Source of the DNA: Owenia fusiformis
Taxonomy: Eukaryota; Annelida; Polychaeta; Sabellida; Oweniidae
Direction of reading: 5' to 3'
Assembly: GCA_903813345.2 (NCBI GenBank)
Contig: CAIIXF020000010.1
Coordinates: 16,131,181-16,195,180 of the forward strand
DNA length: 64,000 nucleotides
Below the pieces are notes generated by a model. It did no database searches and had not been told where the DNA came from. It worked only from the letters and a program-made list of their open reading frames with translations. How positions within the stretch are numbered: the stretch's first letter is position 1; each line of letters starts with the position of its first letter. Positions 22,346 to 32,616 of this stretch are shown piece after piece. The position numbers and the translations under genes are program-made.

Positions 22346-23973
22346 ATATTGATAAAAATATAAATAAAGCAGCTCATCTTCTCTAGTCCTCACCTACTTA
22401 CCCAGACGATACGTCAGTGTATAATGGCGGAACAACTTCCGGGACCCGGTTTCGGTGAGAATTTTTATTTCTCGATTTACACGAACTTAGTCACGTTGTG
22501 GATTATAATTTGGCCCGAAGTTAAGGAAGATAGTCTAATTTGAGAATGGGTTGATGGCTTTAGATTTGGTATGTTACACTGGCGAACGACCAATGTTACA
22601 CAGACGATTGTTCGATATGGAGCTGTTGTTACACCGACGTACCATTTTAACACTGTACATTATATTAGGTAACAACCATGAATATGTAGTTAAACTATTT
22701 CAGAGAGTCAAATATGCTACTATTGTAGTAGGTTAGAGGGAATCGCCAAAGATGTAATTACACAATCAAAGCTTTTCGAAAGATTTAATCGCTGAGTTGT
22801 GCTAAATATATTTGACCAATCCTCAAGAAATCATGTTCATTTTGGCAAGATTGAGACTGTATTTTTGAAGTACAAGCGGTGCGTTTGCTCACGCAGGACT
22901 TAATGAGTCTTATCATGAAAAAGAACGGTGTTTTGGCAGTTTGTGCATAAATATTGCAAGTATGCACGAACATTTTTTGTTAAAATCATCAAATGTCGAC
23001 TTTTTGGCAATGACGAATACCCCTCAAATAGCCCCAACCTCAGTGTACCCAAGCATATATAGGGGCTTTCTTAAAAGATCGGGTGGATGTCCTACTGGAA
23101 AGAGAATCTAGTGGAACTTATTATTCCAAAAAGAGATGTGGTAAGAAAACCCCTTGGTACTTTACAAATGCAAAGGAACTATTGGAAAATATTCTGGAAA
23201 CATTTAATTTGCATGAAATGTCGTCATAAATGTGGCAGATGATGGGCCCATTGACTATTGTATTGTACTCTTTATTTACTTCTTATACAAGAGGGTTACA
23301 ATTGGACATTAATTGTGAATTAACACAAGAAAGTATATAAATTAAAGAATCGATAAAAACCGAGTTCTTTAATGAGATATGGGCATGAAACTTGCCATTC
23401 TCTCTAATACTCTAAAAGAAAAAAGTAGACTTGTACAAAACTTCATACTTTTGAAATTAAGGGGGAGAACATATTTATTTGACCTAAGAATAATCATAAG
23501 GAGTTGATTCATTATCTCAGCAAGATCTGCACTTTTAACCCAAACTGTTTATGTAACTTAAGTGAGGAATTAAATCGACGATTCTGTTGTCTTCTGAGCT
23601 ATTTTTCGCAAACATGTACATTTTCTAAAACATATGATGCTGATACACGTTTGTGAGAAAAAAACGTCGTTGGGATTCTGCCTTCAACGCGTGAAATAAG
23701 GAAAAAAGAAAAATCGTACTTTCGACGTTCCGACATTTTGTTACCAAAACGGTTCAGGTAATCGAGCGGATCACCAGTGCAACCGAAAGAAATAAGAACA
23801 AGTGGTGACATCTATTTATTCAACTTAATCAGTATATAGCAACTACTATACCGTATTGAATGTATTTCAATTTGTATACAATATTCTAACATAATAATAT
23901 ATTATACGATGAGTGTTGTGCACAATTATGGGATACAAAACAGGAAACACTTTTATGTTCATATACAGTGTGT
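22346..23973. other. Intergenic DNA
   Basis: No gene, RNA gene or bounded repeat was recognised. The small open frames at 22551, 22785 and 23599 lack domain-like features. Confidence 0.35.
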
Positions 23974-23975
23974 CT

Positions 23976-24620
23976 CAAAAAAAATGTTACACTTACAAAA
24001 AGTTCAATATCTTTCATGATTTTGACTTTTCCCCTAAAATGTACTTAGATACCATAAGACCAGTCTTTCTCGAATAAATTCACACCATCAGATTCAAAAT
24101 CCGTCTAAGATTGGCTGCACAGGACAGATTTTATAGACGCATGTGAAATCTGATTTGCGCCAACTTCTCAGTGGCTGGACATGGGTGATCAATTCTTTTT
24201 TGGTGTGAATGCTGCGGACAGCGTTATCTTGATATGATCAATGATCCAGTTGTTTCTTTCTTGGATAGAAATACAAGATTTCATTGTCAGAGTGTTCAAT
24301 TTTGTTACGTATAATGGCAACAGGATGATGCAAAGGCCTGTAGCAGATCGTTTGGTAGAACTCTTTGGAAATCAGAAGATAACATTGAATTACCCAATAA
24401 ATTGGCCCCCAGGGTCATCCCACTTTACACCCTTGAGTTTTTGAAGGGCCTCTGAAAGCGGTTTACAGCATCACAAACTGACCTAAATGAACTTCTGCGA
24501 AAATAATTGATAAAATCAGAGTGATATTACAATTCATGTGCACATGGGCAATGGTACCTCAGATTTGCTTTGGAGAACATGTTGAGGGGATCACATGTTT
24601 ATGTGGATAGACCCAATGAT
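23976..24620 (+). pseudogene. Mariner-family element: left end and decayed transposase 3' part
   Basis: Starts CAGTGTGTCTCAAAAAAAAT after a TA (23974-23975), with a long subterminal region that is repeated inverted at 35890-36119. From about 24300 a plus-strand frame reads WPPGSSHFTPLSF, clearly akin to the WPPxSPDLTPxDFFLWG block of mariner DDE transposases. A frameshift follows, then remnants resembling the LEELK and IxxIP part. The upstream DDE residues are not recognisable. No right end is found nearby, because another element begins at 24653. Confidence 0.65.
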
Positions 24621-24652
24621 CATATGTAAGACAAATAGGAAAATTACATATA

Positions 24653-25556
24653 TGACGTGCACGGACCTGGGGACAATTCGGGAAATACGGGCTAATCTCA
24701 GCTTTAAGCGTTAATATCTGCCTTATTTAAAAAGCTAACTATGTGTTTTATATATCATTTTGAAGTAATTTTTATTCGCATTTCACTGAAATTATTTTTC
24801 CTTGAAAAGTTTGATGGGATCTACCATATTTTTTGAGTTAAATGTACTCCGACATCGTCAAATACGCTGTAAGACGTAACATTTCACGCTTACACGGTTC
24901 GTTGAAATCGGGATAACTTTTGAAATACTGTTCAGAATTTTACTAAAATTTCACATTTTATTCATTGAAACATGTGCTCTTATGACGTCACAATTGCCTA
25001 GCGGCTACAGTTCAAATCGTCTTATACGAACGCTTTTAAAATTTTCAAAATTGTGTAAGGTTTTGAAGGCGAAGGAGACAACCAATAAGTGTACCTTTAT
25101 TTAACCTTCTAATTTAGGTCTGATTTCAAAAAAATTTTAACTGCACAATATTGTCATGGCGAAATTTACGAAACAATAACCGATTTCTTTATTTTTCAAA
25201 TGATAAGAAAATAAGAGTTGTTTTTAGAGACTTGAAAAAATGTAACGCATCGATTTTTTACCACAAATTCCATACATATCAATTTTTACTAACGTCCCGA
25301 GTGGATTTCCTGACCGTTTTTCAAAAATCAAAAACATTTTAGAAATATTGTCCTCGAGATCTTGTTGCTCTGTGAATTTTACCAGGATTGAATAAGAATA
25401 AAGCATCTTATTTTTAGGTTGACTAAACTTGACAAAATGTAACGCTTGTCGTTTTTGACGTTATAATGCTGATTGCGCCCTATACTGCCCATTGTATTGT
25501 TTTGGTATTTTGACGCCATAATGTTACGCTAATTGTCCCCAGTTTCGTGCGACGTG
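24653..25556 (+). mobile_element. 904-bp TA-flanked element, copy 1
   Basis: Ends TGACGTGCACGGACCTGGGG and, inverted, CACGTCGCACGAAACTGGGG, bordered by TA on both sides. A second copy of exactly the same length lies inverted at 33574-34477. The interior has no transposase frame, although both strands have short open stretches. Non-autonomous, mariner-like by its TA duplication. Confidence 0.85.
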
Positions 25557-25654
25557 TAATAATGACTCAGTTTAAGGTCAGGCTCTACTCAGAAGAAAGT
25601 TAAATATTAAAGAAACTGTTCCTCTTTTGTCATTTGGTCCATCCAACACTGCAT

Positions 25655-25810
25655 CAAATGTGGAATTTCTAGTAATTTCTAGACGTGCTTAGTCGGTCTA
25701 GGAACTCCGTGTATCTAGAGATTTCTAGGCGTACTTAGACGTGCTTAGAGCTGGCGTGGACAGAGCGTGACTAGAGTCTAGAAATCTCTAAGCACGCCGT
25801 GGTTAGACAG
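25655..25810. repeat. Hairpin-rich patch of CTAGA / GCACG motifs
   Basis: TAGAGATTTCTAG and CTAGAAATCTCTA, with CGTGCTTAG and CTAAGCACG, form nested inverted pairs within about 150 bp. Probably a small foldback element. Non-coding. Confidence 0.5.
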
Positions 25811-26089
25811 AAGACAAAATTAGTCGTTATTAAATTGCCATGTGAGATTTTGCGCTATATATGGAAATATTTAAATTATAATTTACCGCACGTGTTAATA
25901 TTTCATGTTTTGCTTTAGCTAAATACGGGATATCAAATCAAAAAGAGTTTGTTTTCACTTTATATCCGACTTGAGTCACGGAAAGTACATCGCAACATGG
26001 CTTCTTAATTGTTAACTTGTTATAAATTAAGAAGGTCTGTTTAAATGGGTATTTCCACTAATCAACACCCATTATTTCGCATTGACGAG

Positions 26090-26420
26090 TACCAGGGCCA
26101 AATCCAGCATTTGCTAAGGGGATGACTTTTGAATTATTCCAGGGGTGAGGTCGCATTGATATTTGCTCAAAAATTACACGAAAACTGCTCAAAATGGTGA
26201 AAGAATTATTGGTCAGGGGATACAGTATTATTTTAAACTAGACATCTCTGTCGGCGAGGGGGGGGGGGTAACTTATTCCAGGGGTGGGGTCACATTTGAT
26301 ATTTGTTCAAAATCACACGAAAACTGCTCAAAATGATGAAAGAATAATTGGCCGGTGGATGCAGTATTATTTTAAACAATACATTACTGTCGGCGAAGGG
26401 GAGGGGGGCTAACATATAGT
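26090..26420 (+). repeat. Two tandem units of a CAGG-type element interior
   Basis: Two units of about 150-160 bp sharing TTATTCCAGGGGTG, ACACGAAAACTGCTCAAAAT, GCAGTATTATTTTAAAC and CTGTCGGCGA. They resemble the inside of the MITE at 6314-6518. The left side (CCAGGGCCAAATCCAGCAT) may be an eroded terminal repeat. Confidence 0.55.
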
Positions 26421-26429
26421 TGAAATTAC

Positions 26430-27320
26430 AGAATACGCTACCTTAATTTTTGATAATCTATAAAAATAATCTTGTCATAAACAACTACTGATTTATATAT
26501 GTGAACGGATATTTGTAAATTTGGTTTAAAAAGAAACTGAATATAGGGTAAAAATGAGGGAGACACAGACGTCGGAAGAGTGGGGATAAAATCTAATCAA
26601 CACTAAGCTGAGACGGAATGAGAATCATATGTCTGGACTCGCAAGATTTTCATAAACATATTTGTTGATTGCTCGCGAAAACAAAAACAAATTTCAGGGT
26701 TCATTGGCATCACACAATATTTGCAAAATGGAGGAGTGCATTTTCCCAGGATTTAAAACAATGCTTTACTTTAAACGTCGCCCCTCATACTAGCATACAC
26801 TTTAACTATTAGATTCAGGAGCACCCTGCCCTTGATATATTAATACATAGTTTTCTTGTACCCCTTTTCAAAAATACAACGAACTAAATACATAGTAAAT
26901 GATCTTGGAATTGATTTATTTGATCTGTAATCTAGATCACACAATAACTAATTAACTGTTTGATTGCGTTTTGCTTCTTCAAAGACGGGATATCCCTAAA
27001 TTACCTTGATTACAGCATGGGCTTTCAAGTGAGTCCATGATTGCAGTCTACATAGTCTATAGGCTATTTTTAATTCCTCGTTATTTTACTTGTGTATCTC
27101 TGAATCCCGGCTCTGATTATCATATTCAATTTACTTTAACCAATTTTACCCGTTTTTTGAACTTTAAAACTGTCACATACATATTGGTGGTCCCTAATCA
27201 TATTAGGACCAATAACAAACAACATAATTAAAACTGGAAAACATACAATACATATTCATCATCTCATTTATTTCTCCGGTTTGTTTCTCCCGGTAATCTT
27301 TATGCCTTGAGCCACCCCCC
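26430..27320. other. Intergenic DNA
   Basis: No gene or bounded repeat recognised. A C-run lies at about 27316-27326. Confidence 0.35.
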
Positions 27321-27329
27321 CCCCCTTAC

Positions 27330-27700
27330 AGATACTTTAGATACACTTATTTTCACGCTACTTAATTTGACGAATTTGCTCAATTTCAAATATTGGCGGC
27401 TATTTAATTTGGCGGAATCAGGACTGAAGTTTAATCTTTGTCTATGTTTAGACATGGGCTATCAAAAGATTCTCTTGAAAGCCCATGGTTTATGTCATTA
27501 CTAAGATATTTTCTGTATTTCTTTTGGGATAATGTATGACATGTTGATGACATGCTCAGTTGACAGGAAAGGGGGCCCCAGAAGTTTAATTTCTGAAGTG
27601 CATTTGACAAAAATTCCAAACTGAAATTTGACCGATTTTAATTTGGCGGATTTTCTGACTCCGTCAATCCGTCTAATTAAAACGGGAGCCAAAGTAAGTA
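27330..27700. repeat. Loose inverted pair with TAATTTGGCGGA motif
   Basis: TTAATTTGGCGGAATCAGGA near 27400 and TTTAATTTGGCGGATTTTCT near 27640 are direct, while GATACTTTAGATACACTTA and, inverted, GATACTTACTTTGGCTCC form outer ends. A hairpin on GGGCTATCAAAAGATTC lies between. Eroded element of unknown type. Confidence 0.35.
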
Positions 27701-28039
27701 TCTTCAGTTCCTGCTTCAGTTACATCAATATTATTTTGTATCTATCTGACATTATAATTTCGAAGAGAGATTCTCCCGGGGGCATTCGGGATTTCGAACA
27801 TAATAAACTTAATTTGAAATTGATTCTGAAATTCTGTCAGAATGGAATACATGGACCTGGTTACATGGTTTATCTTATTCTAAATGGACAAATAAGATCG
27901 CAGGGGCAGGAAACTCCCCCGTAGTTGACATTTTGTTCATATAAAAGGCATTTGCATTAATCTTTTTGATAACTTTCTTTCGCAGTTGGTCTCTTGACCC
28001 GAAACATTCTGGCTACAACAATACAATTGAGTTTTAGAG

Positions 28040-28400
28040 AAAAAAGTGTGACTAACCACCCTAAGAGGAACGTTGGAGCTTTTTAAGACCACATTAAGCC
28101 CCGACTTTAACTAACATCCCCCGGTAACATCCTAACCCATGTTAAAGCCAAGCTTTTCCAGGATTGTATCTTCAATCAATCCTCAACCCCTGTTAAAGAC
28201 CCATTTTACAGGGTGTCTGCACCGGGGCCTACCCCATTGACCCTCGTTAAAATCCTACTTTTGAAGGTAACATACCCCTTCAACCTCCCTTCAAAACCCT
28301 ACTTGTACAGGGTACCTACCCCTAAATCCCATGTTAAAGCCCTTATATTTGCCTGGTACATACACACACCCCTCCCTCTCAAGCCGTACTTTTGCTGTTC
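28040..28400 (+). repeat. Degenerate C-rich tandem repeat, about 60-70-bp units
   Basis: Five or so units, each with a CCCATGTTAAAGCC or CCCTGTTAAAGACC phrase, a C/T-rich spacer and a TTTACAGGGTG or TGTACAGGGTA phrase. Non-coding; spurious open frames cross it. Confidence 0.6.
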
Positions 28401-28599
28401 CCCACAGCTGAATTCATTTGTGAACTATTATTTTGCTATAATGAATCCTGGTGGATGTGATATCTGTAAAATATACAAAATGTACATTATATATGCGGTC
28501 TGGGGTGTGAGGGGGTTCATTTAAAAAAAAACAATTTGGGGGGGTCTCACTTTTGACAATCAGAGACAAAGGTCTCAAATTTGTTAAACAAAGCATGGA

Positions 28600-29360
28600 A
28601 TGCCCATGAAACAATTATGAATATTATCAAATGAAAACAAAATATTAATTCCTTATAATCCAAATACTTCCTTGTTTTTATAACTGCTGAACCACCTTGA
28701 TTACAGAAGATATACCGTGGAGTAGTCTAGAAATAGTTTTTCAAGCTTAGGACCTATAGCCATTTATCATGTGGGTCGACACTGTTTATTTATTTGCATA
28801 GATATGTTACTGGCCTTGGGGAGGCACACGATGCCTTCTAGCAATTTCAGATTTGTATTGTTTGAACTTCTATTTTGTTTAATGCACACTTCTGATCACC
28901 ATATCAAATCATTTGAATCATACATAATTTGCACGAGTCTTAGGTTTGAATGAATTAAAATGACGTAAGCTAAGCGTAAAATTTTTGAAAAAAGCCTATC
29001 AAAAGACGAATTGTTTTTTGAATACTTTGCGAGGAAATCAATATTGATGTACCGTATTGAAGTCATAAACAACAGCTTCGAGATGTCAGCCCGAAGACTC
29101 GGAAATCTCCCGGTTCAAATTTCCGCCCTTACATAACAGTGTTGTTGGTGGGAAGAGGAAATCAAGTATGTATTGATCTAGTTAATTAGCGATTACAGAT
29201 AGATTAAAGGAAAGGTGACTTGAAAGTGAATTCTCAAAATTGAGAATTCTGATTGTAATCAAAACTATATGAATTGATACTAATCGCACGGACATGGACT
29301 GGTATTTTGAATCATTTCATATCGTATCCAACAGCAAGTGAAATCAAATGATCAAGCTAC
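28600..29360. other. Intergenic DNA
   Basis: No gene, RNA gene or bounded repeat recognised. Confidence 0.35.
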
Positions 29361-29370
29361 TTATATAGTT

Positions 29371-31690
29371 TGCAAGTGCTGCCTTGTGGTTTGAGAATGC
29401 TGCCTTGTAGTTTGAGAATGCTGCCTTGTAGTTTGAGAATGCTGCCTTGAGGCTTCAATTCATGCTTAGAACACTATTAATGAGTTACATTATAGTTTGC
29501 AAGTGCCGCTGTTTGGTTTGAAAATGCTGCCATGTAGTTTGAGAATGCTGCCTTGTAGTTTGAGAATGCTGCCTTGTGGTTATACAACTCTGCCTTGAGG
29601 TTTCAATTTATGCTTAGAACACTATATATGAGTTACATTATAGTTTGCAAGTGCCGCCTTGTGGTTTGAGAATGCTGCCTTGTAGTTTGAGAATGCTGCC
29701 TTGTGGTTATACAACTCTGCCTTGAAGTTTCAATTCATGCTTAAAACACTTTATATGAGTTACATTATAGTTTGCAAGTGCCGCCTTGTGGTTTGATAAT
29801 GCTGCCATGTACTTTGAGAATGCTGCCTTGTAGTTTGAGAATGCTGCCTTGTGGTTATACAACTCTGCCTTGAGGTTTCAATTTATGCTTAGAACACTAT
29901 ATATGAGTTACATTATAGTTTGCAAGTGCCGCCTTGTGGTTTGAGAATACTGCCTTGTAGATTGAGAATGCCGCCTTGTAGTTTGAGAATGCTGCCTTGT
30001 GGTTATACTACTCTGCCTTGTGGTTTTAATTATGCTTGGAACACTATATATGAGTTATATTATAGTTTGCAAGTGCCGCCTTGTGGTTTGAGAATGCTGC
30101 CTTGTAGTTTCAGAATGCTGCCTTGTAGTTTGAGAATGCTGCCTTGAGGTTTCAATTCATGCTTAGAACACTATATATGAGTTACATTATAGTTTGCAAG
30201 TGCCGCCTTGTGGTTTGAAAATGCTGCCATGTAGTTTGAGAATGCTGCCTTGTAGTTTGAGAATGCTGCCTTGTGGTTATACAACTCTGCCTTGAGGTTT
30301 CAATTTATGCTTAGAACACTATATATGAGTCACATTATAGTTTGCAAGTGCCGCCTTGTGGTTTGAGAATACTGCCTTGTAGTTTGAGAATGCTGCCTTG
30401 TAGGTTATACAACTCTGCCTATGAGTTATATTATAGTTTGTAAGTGCCGCCTTGTAGTTTGAGAATGCTGCATTGTAGTTTGAGAATGCTGCCTTGAGGT
30501 TTCAATTCATGCTTAGAACACTATATATGAGTTACATTATAGTTTGCAAGTGCCGCCTTGTGGTTTGAAAATGCTGCCATGTAGTTTGAGAATGCTGCCT
30601 TGTAGTTTGAGAATGCTGCCTTGTGGTTATACAACTCTGCCTTGAGGTTTCAATTTATGCTTAGAACACTATATATGAGTTACATTATAGTTTGCAAGTG
30701 CCGCCTTGTGGTTTGAGAATACTGCCTTGTAGTTTGAGAATGCTGCCTTGTAGTTCGAGAATGCTGCCTTGTGGTTAGAACACTATATATGAGTTACATT
30801 ATAGTTTGCAAGTGCCGCCTTGTGGTTTGAGAATGCTGCCTTGTAGTTTCAGAATGCTGCCTTGTAGTTCGAGAATGCTGCCTTGTGGTTAGAACACTAT
30901 ATATGAGTTACATTATAGTTTGCAAGTGCCGCCTTGTGGTTTGAGAATGCTGCCTTGTAGTTTGAGAATGCTGCCTTGTGGTTATATATGAGTTATATTA
31001 TAGTTTGCAAATGCCGCCTTGTAGTTTGAGAATGCTGCCTTGTAGTTCGAGAATGCTGCCTTGTGGTTAGAACACTATATATGAGTTACATTATAGTTTG
31101 CAAGTGCCGCCTTGTGGTTTGAGAATGCTGCCTTGTAGTTTGAGAATGCTGCCTTGTGGTCATATATGAGTTATATTATAGTTTGCAAGTGCCGCCTTGT
31201 GGTTTGAGAATGCTGCCTTGTAGTTTGAGAATGCTGCCTTGTGGTTATATATGAGTTATATTATAGTTTGCAAGTGCCGCCTTGTGGTTTGAGAATGCTG
31301 CCTTGTAGTTTGAGAATGCTGCCTTGTGGTTATACTACTCTGCCTTGTGGTTTTAATTATGCTTTGAACACTATATATGAGTTATATTATAGTTTGCAAG
31401 TGCCGCCTTGTACTTTGAGAATGCTGCCTTGTAGTTTGGGAATGCTGCCTTGTGGTTTTAATTATGCTTAGAACACTATATATGAGTTACATTATAGTGC
31501 CGCCTTATGGTTTGAGAATATCCCCTTGTAGTTTGAAAATGTTGCATTGTACTGTAATACTCTGCCTTGAGGTTTCAATTTATGCGTAGAACATTATATT
31601 TGAGTTGCATTATAGTTTGCAAGTGCCGCCTTGTGGTTTGAGAATATCGCCTTGTAGTTGTGAATTTTTGCTTAGAACACTAGTATATAT
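29371..31690 (+). repeat. 2.3-kb minisatellite, 21-bp core in higher-order units
   Basis: The core TTTGAGAATGCTGCCTTGTA (plus G, 21 bp) repeats one to four times per unit. It is separated by a longer block with GTTATACAACTCTGCCTTG, CTTAGAACACTATATATGAG and TTACATTATAGTTTGCAAGT. Around 15 higher-order units can be followed. In the middle part (about 30770-31250) the units are shorter and more alike, suggesting local recent expansion. Because 21 is a multiple of three, one frame stays open and reads LRMLPCS again and again; no start, stop or conservation marks it as a gene. Confidence 0.92.
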
Positions 31691-31699
31691 GAGTTTTCA

Positions 31700-32616
31700 T
31701 TATAGTTTTCAAAATCAAATTCGCAAAACGTGAAATAAGTGTTAAATATTAATTCCAGTACAGTATGTGTTCTTTTACTAACAGAAAATAGATTTCAGAT
31801 TTCAGATTGAAGACCTTTATTGTAAATACAAAGCATTATTATGAACTAAAATTAACTATTAACAGTTCATATGGATAACATGTACTATACTGTGTTACAT
31901 CATGTATAATTCTAATAATATTGTCACATACATAGGAAAGTCTATATTTGACATGTTTAATATTCAGATAAATACAATAAATATGATTTACAGATGTAAT
32001 GTTGCATTATGTTCTTGCCTTTCTTAGTTGTCCAGATTACATACATGTACATGTAGGTATATTATATATAGAATAAACTGTTTTTCATACAATTATGACA
32101 TCACAATATACAGGTACATTGTACGGGTAAACTTTGAATTAAAAGAATTAATTATGATTTTAACTTTACCTGTATATTGTGATGTGTGTTAATGTATGAA
32201 AAACAGTCTACCTGATGAAGATTTTATTTTGTTTTTATTGCAAATACGTTCTGATTGCAATTATACATTATTTTTAACAACAAAACTCTTCTTATTTTCA
32301 CCCTGAGTCTCATTTAAAATCTAAAGTTAGTTTTGTTTATCTGAAATGTACCTTATCATTTCTCACAGTGCGCCAGAAGTACGACTTTTATAGGTCCTTT
32401 ACACATGCCTACATCGGACCTGGTAATCTGACATTATCTTCGTAAATGCTTGCTCGAAAATCGAAATTTCCTTGAAAAGTCCAGGGTTTGATGATGGGGT
32501 GGTACTTAATTAACTCGCTAAATATAGTTTTATACCAGTGGGACGAAATACAAGTATCAATCCTTTAAAGTTTGTCCGAGAGAGAAATCTAACAATAGCA
32601 ATGGTAATACTAGTTA
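31700..32616. other. Intergenic DNA with one hairpin
   Basis: Apart from the inverted repeat at 32076-32210, no gene or bounded repeat was recognised. Confidence 0.35.
32076..32210. repeat. 135-bp hairpin with about 42-bp arms
   Basis: AACTGTTTTTCATACA and ATCACAATATACAGGTA at 32076-32117 pair with 32168-32210 (TACCTGTATATTGTGATG and TGTATGAAAAACAGT), with a few mismatches. A small foldback element or an eroded MITE. Confidence 0.6.

Noticed and set aside
29920-31471. Open frames reading LRMLPCS repeats as a repetitive protein gene
   Set aside because: They are a by-product of a 21-bp tandem repeat; frames break at each longer spacer, and the start codons are arbitrary.
29371-31690. CRISPR-like array
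   Set aside because: Repeats are directly adjacent or separated by repeated, not unique, spacers, and the DNA is animal.
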